Shown here in pieces: positions 20,001-32,000 of a DNA stretch of 64,000 nucleotides; the stretch's first letter is position 1; every line of letters begins with the position of its first letter. The translations under genes and the position numbers were made by a program. The notes under the pieces are model-generated. The model was not told where the DNA came from. It ran no database searches and saw only the letters and a program-made list of their open reading frames with translations. Origin of the DNA: Tridacna crocea. Lineage: Eukaryota; Mollusca; Bivalvia; Cardiida; Cardiidae. The DNA lies in the NCBI GenBank assembly GCA_943736015.1, contig OX031064.1, forward strand, positions 33,169,361 through 33,233,360, given 5' to 3'.

Positions 20001-20690
20001 TTATTATAGGACACATCCATGTAAGGTTACATTCTTTATTGTCTATTTTAGGACACATCCATGTAAGGTTACATTCTTAATTGTCTATTGTGGGACACAT
20101 CCACGTTAGGCTACGTTCTTTATTGTAGGACACATCCATGTAAGGCTTCATTTTTTATTGTCTATTGTAGGGCACATCCATGTAAGGTTACATTCTTTAT
20201 TGTAGGACACATCCATGTAAGGTTACATATTTTATTGTCTATTGTATGACACATCCATGTAAGATTACATTCTTTTTTGTAGGACACATCCATGTAAGGT
20301 TACATTTTTTATTATTCATTGTAGGTTACATTCTTTACTGTTCATTGTAGGACACATCCATGTAAGATTACATTCTTTATTGTATATTGTAGGACACATC
20401 CACGTAAGATTACATTCTTTATTGTCTATTGTAGGACACATCCATGTAAGATTACATTCTTTTTTGTAGGACACATCCATGTAAGGTCACATTCTTTATT
20501 GTTCATTGTAGGACACATCCATGTAAGGTTACATTTTTTATTGTCTATTGTAGGACACATCCATGTAAGGTTACATTTTTTATTATCTATTGTAGGACAC
20601 ACCCATACAAGGTTACATTTTTTATTGTCTATCGTAGGACACATCCATGTAAGGTTACATTCTTTATTTTGTTATTTAGGACATATACCA
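17060..20690. repeat. Large minisatellite, 42-bp and 35-bp units
   Basis: About 85-90 units. In the first half (to about 19040) the unit is about 42 bp: ATATCGTGTTATGTAGGACA then CATCCCTGTAAGGCTACATT. In the second half the unit is TTGTAGGACACATCCATGTA then AGGTTACATTCTTTA, with a 7-bp TCTATTG present (42 bp) or absent (35 bp). The 42-bp period is divisible by three, so stop-free frames arise by chance. Confidence 0.92.
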
Positions 20691-21349
20691 GTGTGGCTTG
20701 TATGTAGACTTTTTCTTCTGTAAGACTACTTTTTTTTTATTGTCTTTCCGTGGATATCTTAACACAAGGCATCATTTAATGCAGTATTATCTAGGACACC
20801 CCCCAGTGTGCCTTTATTCTATATGGGCCATGCTCTGTGCTTCTATCCAGAGGTTTCGGAAAAGTTTTGGTTTTTTTTCACCCAATCACATCATTCGTAA
20901 TAAGTTCATTTGTCATTTTGTATTATTAACTTATTTTTTCATTGCTTCAAATATCCCATTGCCATTACAGGTCTTATATGCCATTACTTGTAATTTTTTG
21001 TCGAGATATGTACATTCTTACCAATTGTCAGAGTTCCAGATAGAGAGAGTCATTTTCATTTCAAACTTGAAATATTAGTTATTCTCAGCTGAACCCTATG
21101 TTATGGATACTCATTCGAATCGTGTCATTGAGACGATTCTAATGATTACCCACAACACAGGGTTTGGAAGAGAAATAAAAGATTTAGAATCCCATCACTC
21201 CGTCTTATCTGGAGCTCTGAATTATAGTTTTATGTAAAATGCTATTCTATGTCACATTCAGACTGGCTTTTTTATCTCGACAATTCATCGCTACAAATGC
21301 CAAGGCCCCTTTTCATCACCTAAAAATAGCATATGGCATCCATTTTTTT
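20691..21349. other. Degenerate minisatellite edge, then unique DNA
   Basis: Minisatellite-like words persist to about 20830 (ATCTAGGACACC). The rest shows nothing recognisable except a small inverted motif ATTCGAATCGTG/ACGATTCTAAT near 21113-21142. Confidence 0.45.
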
Positions 21350-21667
21350 ACCCTTTTACTAAACGACTAAACTATAGAGTGGTCCAAATTGACAACACTT
21401 GCAGACGACAAAGTAACGTAACTCAAAAATTGACATTTTTTTTTTTGGAGCCAGGTAGAAAACATTCTGGGAAAAAGAGAAATGCTGGTTACCAGTATTT
21501 TCTTCTTTTCCAAAAATTTTTGCAAAAGGCTTCTATATCAGGGTCGTAAAAAGCAGTGATTGTTTAGTAAAGGGTTAGCAAGTTTTAAATTTTCAGTTAC
21601 TTTCATTTTGTCGTATGCAAATGTTTTCGATTTGGAAAAACCTAACATTTTGTCGTTTGGTAATGAG
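21350..21667 (+). mobile_element. Family A element followed by a second partial copy
   Basis: A diverged full copy lies at 21350-21574 (core GAAATGCTGGTTACCAGTAT), then an inverted right half at 21576-21667 ending GTTTGGTAATGAGTTAA. Confidence 0.65.
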
Positions 21668-21794
21668 TTAAATGTGCTGACTTTTGACCTACTTTTTGGT
21701 ACTGATAATAAATTAATAAATACCAGTTTGTGATTGGTCAAAAATGTAGACATGTTTATTGTAAGGACTCTTGTCTATTTGCGGGCAAATTTAA

Positions 21795-22023
21795 GCCGTA
21801 TGTCTCTGTAACCTATATTCTGCTGACTTAGTAACTAAAATCAAATTTTCAATTCGAAATTAAACACACAGTTGTGGCTATTTCAAAGTCATGTTTTGAG
21901 GAATTATATTCTACTTCTCGGACAGTGTAGATCAAAGATCAGACTGCACAGAACGTGCAGTCTGATCTTGATCTACAATGTCCGCAAAAGGTCAGCGAGT
22001 CACGCTTACCAGCCTTATTGTTA
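21795..22023 (+). mobile_element. Family C hairpin element
   Basis: Hairpin core 21918-21985 with the same GATCAGACTGCAC arms. The flanking arm TCAAAGTCATGTTTTGAGGAA is shared with the copies at 1325 and 63590. Confidence 0.65.
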
Positions 22024-22194
22024 AAAAGAGATTTCTTGTTCCTAGTTCTTTCACATGTAAAAAATATTAGTGTCAGAATATCTAAAGTAAACACATTGTA
22101 CAGTCACTACATGCAGATCCTTAGATTCAAGATAAAACTGCCCGGTCTATCTGTCTGACTGTGTGTCTGTATATTTCTGCGTGTATCTGTCTGT

Positions 22195-22447
22195 CTGTAT
22201 ATCATTTATGTATGTACGTAAGTATGTATATACTTTTGTATGTATGTACGTATGTATGTACGTAGGTATGTATGTACGAGTATGTACGTGCGTATGTATG
22301 TATGTACGTATGCATAAACTTATGCAAGTATGTACGTACGTATGTATGTATGTACGTACGTAAGTATGTACTTATGTATGTATGTACGTAAGTTCGTATG
22401 TATGCATGTATGTATGTATGTATGTATGTATGTATGTATGTATGTAT
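22195..22447. repeat. GTAC/TATG microsatellite
   Basis: Tetranucleotide TATG and GTAC mixture, pure TATG from about 22405 to 22447. Confidence 0.93.
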
Positions 22448-22920
22448 GCTTAATGTTATTGATTGATATCATATCTCAGCGAAAGCATGTTGGAATTTGA
22501 AGAAACATCTTTTCCGTCAGAAAAAGAACACTATTGAAACTTTATAGCGTATAGAATAGTTCAGATATTAGTCAGATAAACACTGATATTTTAAGTAATT
22601 GATAAATATGGTGTACAGGATAATGAAACACAAGAGGGTTTGTCTTAGATTAAGAACCAGAAATAACAGTTATCTTCCCGGAGATAGCCCCAAGATAATG
22701 AAATGCATTTTCTGTCTTCGCAATCTTTGTCATCTTGCAAAGGTTAAGGGTAACATATGCTGATACGAGAATGGTTATAGTCTTATAAAGTAAAGATGAA
22801 ATGGGTGTCAGGAAAAAAAAAAGGCTAAAAACGAGTAACTTTAGGTGTATATTTAATGTTAACGTGATGATGTCTTAAAATTTCATACCGTTTACTTATA
22901 AAAGCTCGTTACTACGGCTT
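22448..22920. other. Intergenic, nothing recognised
   Basis: No coherent frame, hairpin or family match. Confidence 0.4.
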
Positions 22921-22924
22921 GAAA

Positions 22925-23072
22925 CAGGTGTATCCGGTGGCTTGGAAAGAAAATTGTGCGGGGCTCTGGTGAAAGAGACTCCAGGAAAGCATGGACAGGT
23001 GCACTGGCTGTCGCAATTTAAGTAAGATAATGTTGAAAAAGGCGTTAAACACCGAAACAATCAAACTATCAT
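22925..23072 (+). mobile_element. SINE S2, 3' part
   Basis: GGCTTGGAAAGAAAATTGTG, then GTGCACTGGC and the conserved tail TTGAAAAAGGCGTTAAACACC. Homologous to 54320-54640. Confidence 0.7.
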
Positions 23073-23073
23073 G

Positions 23074-23152
23074 CCGTCAAATTACTTCAAAAACCTCGTA
23101 ACTACAGCTTAAAATAAGTTGTAGTTACGAGGTTTTTTAAGTAAACCGACGG
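23074..23152. mobile_element. Family F hairpin, copy 1
   Basis: Arms CTTCAAAAACCTCGTAACTA and its complement with a tiny loop; CCGTC and GACGG at the edges. Confidence 0.8.
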
Positions 23153-23246
23153 TGTGTTACAGAGAGCCATTAAAACAGAACAACCCCCCCCCCCTTTTTT
23201 TTTATTTGTCAAAGCACGGCTTCTTTAAGGTTTTTAAAGATTTTAG

Positions 23247-23467
23247 CCCTTTCCCATACGACAAACTTTTGGACTAGACTAAATTGAAAGCATTGGCAGA
23301 CGACAATTCAACTCTTACTGAAAAGATGATTTCTGTGTATGATAGGGTAGAAAACATTGTGGGAAAAGGAGAAAATGCTGGTTACCAGCATTTTCTCTTT
23401 TTCCCACAATGTTTTCAAAAGGATACTATTCCATACCTGTAAAACCCAGGGATTTTTTGGGAAAGGG
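23247..23467 (+). mobile_element. Family A hairpin element
   Basis: Ends TTAGCCCTTTCCCATACGAC and GGGAAAGGGTTAA; core GAAAATGCTGGTTACCAGCA. Confidence 0.82.
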
Positions 23468-23860
23468 TTAAGAGCGTAAATTGACCCTATTGTTTTTTTT
23501 TTATTTCTAGTGTTTACCTTATAGTCATTTGATCGGGTAACAAAAAAAAAAAACGGGAAATTAAAGCAGGTTGGAATTGGAAGTTGGCGATGAAAAGAAA
23601 TCGAATGTTTGCAACAGAAAAAGTGCTGGCAAGTCTTCCACGTAGATTTCTTATATGAAGAGTTGGATTTTTACTGGTTGAGAGATTCCTCGTCAACAAA
23701 TAAAAAGCCGATTTTGAGTTCAAATGTAGAAATCCTACTGGTTTTAAGACTCTAGTTGTTCTAGTGAAATTATTAAAAATTAATTGTTCTTTCTTGTTTG
23801 TGTAAAAAAATAAAAGGCTTTAATATGGAAGTAAAACCCTTCTGTTTTCCTTTCTTCCTC
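23468..23860. other. Intergenic, nothing recognised
   Basis: AT-rich with poly-A and poly-T tracts only. Confidence 0.4.
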
Positions 23861-23864
23861 TTAA

Positions 23865-24085
23865 CCCATTACCAAACGACCATATTTTAGACTGGTCCAA
23901 ATTGAAAGCATTTGCAGACGACAAAATAAAAGTGACTGAAAATTTGAAATTTGTTTTGTGAAGGGTAGAAAAAATTGTGGGAAAAGGAGAAAATGCTGGT
24001 TACCAGCATTTTCTCCTTTTCCCACAATGTTTTCTAAAGGCTTCTTTCTCAGGGGCGTCAAAAGTAGGGATTGTGTGGTAATGGG
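23865..24085 (+). mobile_element. Family A hairpin element
   Basis: TTAACCCATTACCAAACGAC to GTGTGGTAATGGGTTAA, consensus core. The right TTAA is shared with family J. Confidence 0.86.
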
Positions 24086-24910
24086 TTAAGGTAGTGGACC
24101 CGTAACACTTCCAGTGCAGCATGAACAATTTAAATTTCTTGATAGGTGAAAAATACGGACTTATAGAGATAGAAAACTTTTGCACAGTTTTAACCAACCA
24201 GAAATTCCTTTGATATCTGTCTTGAAATTATTTGTTGATACTATTGTTAGTTTCCAGAAAAGGGAGGTAATTACTATATCCCTTTGTAATGAGAATATAA
24301 TGCCTTTAGATTTGTGAATTATAATACTATGAAAGAAAAAGAAAAAAGTTGCTCGGTTAAATTAAAGTAGTACAACAATACTCATCTTTATTTCATGCTT
24401 TCCGGTAGGATATCGAGAAATAGCAGTGAAAATATTTTTCGATCTTACACTGGTACCACCAGTGAAAATACCGATTTTCACGTTCTTGTTGCCTAGGTAA
24501 ATTGCGCTTGCCTAACAACCAGATGGGAAATATGACGTCATATACCTTACATTTCTCGCGCTTGACGTAACGTTGCTAGGCGGGAGGGGTACGCCACGGG
24601 GAATAAGGGAAAAAACTGTACTGAATTTTGATAAAGCTCCTCCCAGAAAGGCTTAAAAGCATAAAATAAAAAGAATATTTGTTTTTTTCGGTGTAAGATC
24701 GAAATTTATTTCATCTCGTGAACACCATCGGTAATATTTTCACTCGTGGCTGCGCCACTCGTGAAAATATTACCGATGGTGTCCACTCGATGAAATAAAT
24801 TTCGATCTTACACCGAAAAAAACAAATATCCTCCATTTAATCATAGGTAATTTTATAGGATAATGTTATCGTGGAAACAGCTGTTTTCTATTACGGGTCC
24901 ACTACCTTAA
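24086..24910 (+). mobile_element. Family J element with family E inserted
   Basis: TTAAGGTAGTGGACCCGTAA and TTACGGGTCCACTACCTTAA form inverted, TTAA-flanked ends. The interior matches the uninterrupted copy 28196-28540 apart from the insertion of E at about 24398-24833. Confidence 0.75.
24398..24833 (+). mobile_element. Family E element, copy 1
   Basis: From TTTCATGCTTTCCGGTAGGA to AACAAATATCCTCC. It holds ATGACGTCAT (24532-24541) and a long hairpin from about 24690 to 24823 whose centre is GTGGCTGCGCCAC. Confidence 0.8.
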
Positions 24911-25019
24911 TTAAGTTTATAAACGATTAGTTAAAGAAAAAGCCTTTTTAAAAAATTGGGTCGGCATTTTCTCATTGTACCAACCAATGTTTTCTCAAAT
25001 TTTTCCTCTCACTTCCTGA

Positions 25020-25105
25020 TGTATATGAGAAAAGTAGTCTGTAGCTTTGGAAAGAAAGTTGCCTCAGCACTGGTATGAGAAAGCCAGGAAATGCACTGTT
25101 TTTTT
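25020..25105 (+). mobile_element. SINE S2 fragment
   Basis: GTAGCTTTGGAAAGAAAGTTG and AGAAAGCCAGGAAATGCACTG resemble the S2 body. Confidence 0.45.
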
Positions 25106-25492
25106 ATGTTTAGCATTTAAATTGAAAATATTTGTATTTCAAATGAAGAGTTATTAAATACACAAGCAACAGGTACGTTTAAATCCTAGTTTTGTGCTCT
25201 ATTTGCGAAATTATGAGAGTTCAAACTTGCGCACACAATCTGTGCGGAACTTTCAACTCGTTTTGTCTGGATCGTCTCTGTGCCCAGAAGCGATCAGTCA
25301 AAAAGTAACATCGCCTTTGGTGACAGTTATCTGTACTATTATTAGAGGGTGGGACTTGTGAACGTGATGTTTCCGGATACTTGAGGATGAGTGTTAGATT
25401 TCCACGGCCTTCTATCTAAAACTACAAACAGTCATTTGGATGGGACATTGAATCGAGGTCCTTGTGACGGTGTACTACACTAATCATATTAA

Positions 25493-25712
25493 CCCATTCC
25501 CTAATATTCCATTTTGAGACCGTCCCAAATTCAAAGAAGCTGCAGACAACAAATGAAATGTGGCTATTAAGGGATTTTATGATACAGATTCCATAGAAAA
25601 CATTATGGAAAAAGGTGAAATTGCTCATTTGAGCAATTTCACCTTTTTCCACAATGTTTTCCTAAAGCTTTTATCTTCACTGTGTTAAAATGAGTGTATA
25701 TGGAGGAAAGGG
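25493..25712 (+). mobile_element. Chimeric element: family A-like arms with family B hairpin
   Basis: TTAACCCATTCCC start, left arm CCCAAATTCAAAGAAGCTGC as in A, but the hairpin is GGTGAAATTGCTCATTTGAG as in B. Confidence 0.72.
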
Positions 25713-25845
25713 TTGTAGAACCAGGCCTAACTTATGATAGGTTTCGTCTTGTGTCGCCCTATTCCCCGTAACAATACTAACAGCCTTCAGGGTGCGTCTG
25801 CTATATTGGCAACCGGTGAAGACGATAGATAAACGCATATTCAAT
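25710..25845 (+). mobile_element. SINE S1, 3' part
   Basis: GAACCAGGCCTAACTTATGA, CCGTAACAATACTAACAGCC, then GCATATTCAATCAATC, as in 39868-39990. Confidence 0.72.
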
Positions 25846-25989
25846 CAATCAACAATTTTCGTTAACCTGACGATGCTACGTATCCTATTTGACAGTGTAT
25901 CACACTTGCCATGCTTTCATTTCAAACGTAGACAAAAAAATCCATGCTTCTTTTCAAAGCAAAAAATCGGAACAACATGGAATGTGTTT

Positions 25990-26075
25990 TATTTTATGCT
26001 TTCCGGTAGGTTATCGAGTAATATCTTTTATTTTTCGATATTTCATGGTTACGACCAGTGAAAATACCGATTTTT
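25990..26075 (+). mobile_element. Family E left-end fragment
   Basis: TTTATGCTTTCCGGTAGG then CCAGTGAAAATACCGATTTT; it joins directly to family I. Confidence 0.6.
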
Positions 26076-26860
26076 GTGGTATTTGTCGAAGACAATACCA
26101 CTATGTGTTCGATATTAAATTATGAAGACCTTGTATCGTATTTTGTGCTAAGCCAAAGAAAATAAACCCAATTCAACTCAATTTTTTTCAGGCATATGAT
26201 TTTTGGCAGCACTCAGATAGATGTATGTCATTGGAAATGGCATATTAAAATACACTTGGTAACGCCATCTATCGCGGAAATTCTAACTTTTAATTGAAAT
26301 TAGCTTCACTCACTCATAGCCTTCTATTGGCGCAATGATACGAATTTTTTCTATTGATCACGTGGTCCTGGAATTTTTTTCGTTCCAAAACTAGTTCGTC
26401 CCATGGCTTGTTCATCCCATGATTGGGCACTACTCCTTTTAATTGGGCATGGCTATTTATCGGTCGAAATAATTGACTGTAATGTTGAAAGTCATTGTGA
26501 ACGACTGAGGTATTTCAAAATCATTATTTTCAGGTACAATCTGAATTTCATTCGATAAATTTACATGATTTCTTTCTTTATCCATTATGCATCCTACTGT
26601 CAAAGGATGTTACTCCTGACTCCTCCAAATGATCAAAGGGAGACCACCAATACACAAATAATCCTAACTTTGCCATGAGCACTCTCCCTTCAACCAAAAA
26701 GGATATCTATTCGCTTAGTAAGTTGACTTTCAAGCCAGTATTTGAATACAATTTCTCTTTTTCTTTCATGTTATTAATTCCACACAATGGTATCCTTGAC
26801 AAATACCACTTCAGTGTTCTCAACACTTTGATTATATTCTAACTGTTCAATTGAAGGACG
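26065..26860 (+). repeat. Family I dispersed repeat, copy 2
   Basis: TGTGGTATTTGTCGAAGACA at one end and GACAAATACCACTTCAGTG at the other form inverted ends. The interior has GAAAATAAACCCAATTCAAC. Confidence 0.68.
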
Positions 26861-27200
26861 AAACTAGTTTCCCAGGTGAAATGTGCGTGCCTTTCAACCA
26901 GATGGAAATATGACGTAGTTTATCTTACATTTCTCCAGCTTGACGTATTATTGTGACGCTTTACTATACGGAGGGGATACGCCACGGGGAATACTAGTAA
27001 CCGAAAAGAACTGTATAGGCTGAGCTGGGTCGATACTTTTCGCAGATCTATGCATTTAGTCCTCTTTTCAAATCACATGTAATTCTTTTTTGTGGTATTG
27101 TTTTTCTTTTTATCCATGTTTATATGTAGATGTAAGTATGTTTCTTCTTTTTCCACAAACACAAAAAAAGGTGACATGTGTATTTTACCAAACAACTTAA

Positions 27201-27422
27201 CCCTTTACCAAACAATCCCTTGTTTTTTACGACCCTGAGATAAGAACCTTTTGAAAACATTGCAGGAAAAGGAGAAAATGCTGGTATCCAGCATTTTCTC
27301 CTTTTCCCACAACGTTTTCGACCCTGCTGGAAACAAATTTCAATTTTTGAGTTCCGTTTGTTTTGCAATCTGCAAGTGCTTTTAATTTGGACTGGTGTAA
27401 AAATTTGTCATTTGGTGAAGAG
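27201..27422 (-). mobile_element. Family A hairpin element
   Basis: TTAACCCTTTACCAAACAAT to TTTGGTGAAGAGTTAA; core GAAAATGCTGGTATCCAGCA. Confidence 0.82.
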
Positions 27423-27627
27423 TTAAACACCAACGAACGTCACGTTTGCCAGTAAAAAGTTGCCAATAAAAAGGAACATTTTTCTCTGTTTATACAAACA
27501 GTATTCAGGAGTAGCCAAACGGTGCTGTTTAACTTTTAGGAAAAGAAAAAAAAAATACCAGGAATTGTCTGTAGGTGTATGTGTCTGTGTGTGCTCGTGT
27601 CAATTTCTCCTCATTTTCCCACTGCTC

Positions 27628-27954
27628 AAGTCTTTACTAAACACTACCGACTTTTAAGGACCCTGGAAAAGAAGCCTTTTGAAAACATTGAGGGAAAAGC
27701 CTTGTCCATAAATTATTGAAAGCATTTGTAGATAACAATTTCAATGCTGTTCAATTGTGCAGTTTTTTTTTCTTTGATTTGGTGGAAAATATTGTGGAAA
27801 AAGGAATAAATGCTGGTTACCAGCATTTTCCTCCTTTTCCCACAATGTTTTCCACTTTTCTAAAATCAAGATTTAATTTTTGTGTCACGTTTATTTGGTC
27901 GTCTGCAAATGCTTTCAATTTGGACAAGTCTACAATTTTGTCGTTTGGTAAAGA
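27628..27954 (-). mobile_element. Family A, rearranged copy
   Basis: The right-arm start GTCTTTACTAAACACTACCG is followed by a left arm TTGAAAGCATTTGTAGATAA and the core AAATGCTGGTTACCAGCATT. It looks like two copies recombined. Confidence 0.6.
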
Positions 27955-27959
27955 GTCAA

Positions 27960-28195
27960 GCTATGAGCGCTTCTCGGACATTGTAAATCCAAGATCAGAC
28001 CGCACATATCGTTTTCATTACATTCACTCAGAAGTGTAAAAGTTCACCCTTTGGCTGCTAAGCACGACTCGCTGACCTTTTGCGGAAAGTGTAGATCAAG
28101 ATCAGACTGCACAGAACGTGCAGTCTGATCTTTGATCCACACTGGCCGATAAGGAGATACTATTCCATAAAACGTATCTTTGAAACATCGTATTA
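27960..28195 (-). mobile_element. Family C hairpin element, inverted
   Basis: CACCCTTTGGCTGCTAAGC near 28044 is the inverted family-C end; the hairpin core is 28083-28150. The segment 27960-28043 carries another partial AGATCAGACCGCAC arm. Confidence 0.6.
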
Positions 28196-28540
28196 AGGTA
28201 AGACCTCTGTAATGCACTTCCGGTGAATATTCTAATTGGTTGATAAATAAGGATAAATAAGGATTTATGCAGAAATAATATTTTTACACATTTCTAAAGG
28301 ATCAGAAATTCCGTTTTTGGCTATCTTGAAATTATATTTGATACTTTTGTTAGTTTTCTGAAAAGGGAGGTTATTATTATCTCTTTTTGAATTGATAAAT
28401 GATTATTCAAAGAAGGAAAAAAATTGAAAAAATGAATCGGTGAAAGTAGTTCAAAAATACTCATTTTTAATTATAGCTAATTTTGCAGGATGATATTTTA
28501 GTGGTAATAGCTGTTTCCCATTACACAGGTCTTACCTTAA
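28194..28540 (+). mobile_element. Family J element, uninterrupted copy
   Basis: TTAAGGTAAGACCT and AGGTCTTACCTTAA are inverted with TTAA. The interior GTTAGTTTTCTGAAAAGGGAG is shared with 24086 and 57722. Confidence 0.75.
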
Positions 28541-28761
28541 CCCATTACCACACAATCCCTACTTTTGACGCCCCTGAGAAAGAAGCCTTTAGGAAACATT
28601 GTGGGAAAAGGAGAAAATGCTGGTAACCAGCATTTTCTCCTTTTCCCACAATGTTTTCTACACTTCACAAAACAAATTTCAAATTTTCAGTCACTTTTAT
28701 TTTGTCGTCTGCAAATGCTTTGGATTTGGACAAGCGTAAAATGCTGTCGTTTGGTAATGAG
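28541..28761 (-). mobile_element. Family A hairpin element just upstream of gene 2
   Basis: TTAACCCATTACCACACAAT to TTTGGTAATGAGTTAA. It ends 83 nt before the gene 2 ATG, and its left TTAA is the end of family J. Confidence 0.86.
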
Positions 28762-28844
28762 TTAATATCGAATTGGAAATCTAATTTTAGTTATATAATA
28801 GGATAAGGATTGACGTGAAAAAAAATCAAACGCTACCCAGAAAC

Positions 28845-29057
28845 ATGGCTAACGTGGTCCACTTTAAGATTGGACCAAAACTCCCTTTGCGAATAGCAAT
28901 CCTGGTTATACTTGGAGTGGCCGTGTTTTCTATCTTGAATTTCTCCCTCTCCTACTTCGACAAGAGGGCGTCTTCGGGGGATCGGGCAACATCCGAGGAT
29001 GAACTGTACCTGTCTAAACGTGACCATGCCAGCGACGAGGAAGAAGATATGCATTTT
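28845..29057 (+). CDS. Gene 2 exon 1: membrane anchor and stem
   Basis: 71 codons from ATG 28845, donor GTACGT at 29058, phase 0. It encodes a basic start, the hydrophobic stretch LRIAILVILGVAVFSIL, and an acidic stem ending DEEEDMHF. An in-frame GTG 30 nt upstream is not a plausible animal start. AT-rich ttatataata at 28791-28800 is a weak TATA candidate. An AAT trinucleotide tract follows the donor. Confidence 0.78.
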
Positions 29058-32000
29058 GTACGTATAAATAATAATAATAATAATAATAATTATAGTAATA
29101 ATAATAATGATAGTAGTAACAACAACAACAACTATAATAATAATAATGTATAAAAAGGAAATAGTTGTATTGTTTATATGGTGTTTAACGCCGTTTTCAA
29201 CATTATTTCAGTTAAATCACGGTGGCCAGTGCATCTATCCATGCGTCCATGGGGTTTCTTTTACCAGTACTTTGCACAATTTTCTTTCCAAGCCTCTGGC
29301 TGCTTTCCCACATGATCATCGTCGAAACAATGGTCAAAGTTCGGAAAGGAACGAATTCTTTCGCAATGACAATCATCAGTTCTCGGAAAGAAATTGACCG
29401 AGCCAGGGGTCGTAACCAGGGATCGAACCCTGGACCCGTGTTCTCTAGTCCTGCACGCTACCGACTGAGCTGCCGTGGCTCGCCACGGAAAGGGAAAGCC
29501 GGATATATGGTACAATGACTAAAAAACGCGTGAGGATATACTTTCAGCTTGGTTTCTCACTTTATTCGCAATTTCATGATATTCGCCCGCCTTTCATTTA
29601 AAAAAAATAATGTTGTTCGCCAGAAACTACGGTAGTTTGTGTCTATTTACTTTGCGATTTTTTTTTTCACAATAAAATGTGTGCATATTAAATGGGGCAT
29701 TGTTTTGTAAAAACTGTAGGTATATATGCTAAAAGGAATATCGTCGTTTACTTCAAAAACCTCGTAACTACAGTTAACTAGGCTGTAGTTACGAGGTTTT
29801 CGAAGAAAATCGACGATATTATGTATTATGTAATTCTTCTTGGGATTGTAACTGCTTTCCTACGCAGCTCGAAGCAAAATAATAAATAGAGGATATTTGT
29901 TTTTTTTCGGTGAAAGATCGAAATTTATTTCACCAAGTGGACACCATCGGTAATATTTTCACGAGTGGCGCAGTGAAAGATCGAAATTTATTTCATCTTG
30001 TGGACACCATCGGTAATATTTTCACTCGTGGCTGCGCCACTCGTGAAAATATTACCGATGGTGTCCACTTGGTGAAATAAATTTCGATCTTTCACCGAAA
30101 AAAAACCCCAACAAATATTCTATTTATTTCATGCTTTTAATCCTTTCTGGGAGGAGCTTTATCGAAATCCAGTATACAGTTCTTTTCCGTTATTCCCCGT
30201 GGCATACCCCTCCTGCATAGCAACGCATTACAATATTATGTCAAGCGCGAGAAATTTAAGCTATATGACGTCATATTTCCAATCTGGTTGTCAGGCATGC
30301 GCAATTTACTTAGGCAACAAGAACGTGAAAATCGGTATTTTCACTGGTGGTACCAGTGTAAGATCGAAAAATATTTTCACTGCTATTTCTCGATATTCTA
30401 CCGGAAAGCATGAAATAATCCATGTTATTTCATGCTTTCCGGGTCATTCACCCACGTCGAGAAATGACCGTGGGTCATTTTGTAATGGGGGTCATTTCTA
30501 TGCATTACACCGGCGTACCTATCCACGCTTTCCTTGAGTCTCTTCTACCAGTACTCCACACAATATTCTTTCCAAGCCACTGTACCTTCCCACATAACCA
30601 TCGTCGAAACAATGTAGGAGAGGAATAAATCCTGTCGCAATGACTGTCATCAATCCTCGGAAAGAAATCTATCGAGCAAGAGATCGAACCAACGACACCT
30701 TGTTCCTGTTCTCAAGTCCTGCACGCTACCACAGGTGCCTGACATGTCTGGTATCATACCATCCCTCTATATAGATATAATCTATATAGGAGGATGGCAT
30801 GATACCAGACATGTCAGGCACCTGTGCACGTTACCGATTGAGTTACCGGGGGGGGGGGGGGGCTGGCCCCATATGGGCAACCGGTGGCAACGACAGATTA
30901 ACGCAAAGCCATTTTTTTTTTCAGCACTGGGACTACACATATAATACAAAAGTCCGTACCAACCCGTGCTCCTACTTCAATGATGCAGATCCGAACACGT
31001 TTTTCTGTGTTCCACATTTCCTGGTGCTTGGTTGTCAATGTAGCGGACAAGACCTGTTATTCTATACGCTGCAGCTGCATCAGAATATTTCTTATAGTGG
31101 TCCAGGGCACGACTTCTTTTCCAAATTCGATAATTTTGAAGGTCAGTAATAAAATAGAGGTTATACTACAGAAATAATCTTCTTTCTGTCGTGGCTTGTC
31201 ATTCAATACACCACATTTTTGAGTTATGAGGCACAATAAATAATCCACGAGGGCGATAGCCCGAGTGTTTTATTCATTGCGCCTCATAACTCACAACGTG
31301 GTTTATTGAACAATAAACCACGACAGAAAGAAGATTATTTCGATTCTAACATGATCAACTCATAATGAAAGGAAAACAATTTCATACAGTAAACACGTGG
31401 ATGCATATTAATTTCCATTGATAAACTTACTTACTCTGTACAGAATGACGTCACTCTACATAGAATAACGTAGATTTTACCATGCCATTTTAGAACCCGC
31501 CATTTCTCTAAACATTGAATTGTGAACGGCCGCTATTATAGAAAATTTCAGCGTTAGAATTCATGTTTTACTAATTTTTCATTGCATAGTTGTTATTAAA
31601 AACATGAAAAAGAAACAGAATATTTGTTTCCCGAATAACAGTCACGACAAAGTTATGAAAAATTTGTCTATCGACCATATTTATCGACGATGAAATTTTT
31701 AAGCGAGGGAAAAGATCCTCGGTCGCCATCTTGTTTGTTTACATACCTTTAGCAAGGGTGACGTCATCAAAAGCCAAAAATTGAAAATTCCGCGAAAGCA
31801 CGTTGTGGCGACGAAACAAATTTCTCGTCGCTTTATGAATAAATAAGACTTTTCTTGTAATTTAAAAAAAAAAAAAGATAAAAAAGTGAATTCGATAAAA
31901 TTATACTGTTAAATCACGAGAAATTATATAAAAAAATATCAAGGTATATGATAAGGAAATTTATAATATATACCTGGCGGTGGAATCCTGGAATTTCCCA

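Noticed and set aside
17060..20690. CRISPR-like regular repeats
   Set aside because: Units are contiguous without unique spacers, and the genome is eukaryotic.
28565..28765. Recurring small frames with a VGKGENAGNQHFLLFPQCF motif, found dozens of times
   Set aside because: They are translations of the family-A hairpin in whichever frame is open. They always coincide with the palindrome, occur on both strands and have no start context or exon structure.
28815..28844. Upstream GTG as start of gene 2
   Set aside because: GTG is not a normal initiation codon in animal nuclear genes; the ATG 30 nt downstream has a strong context.
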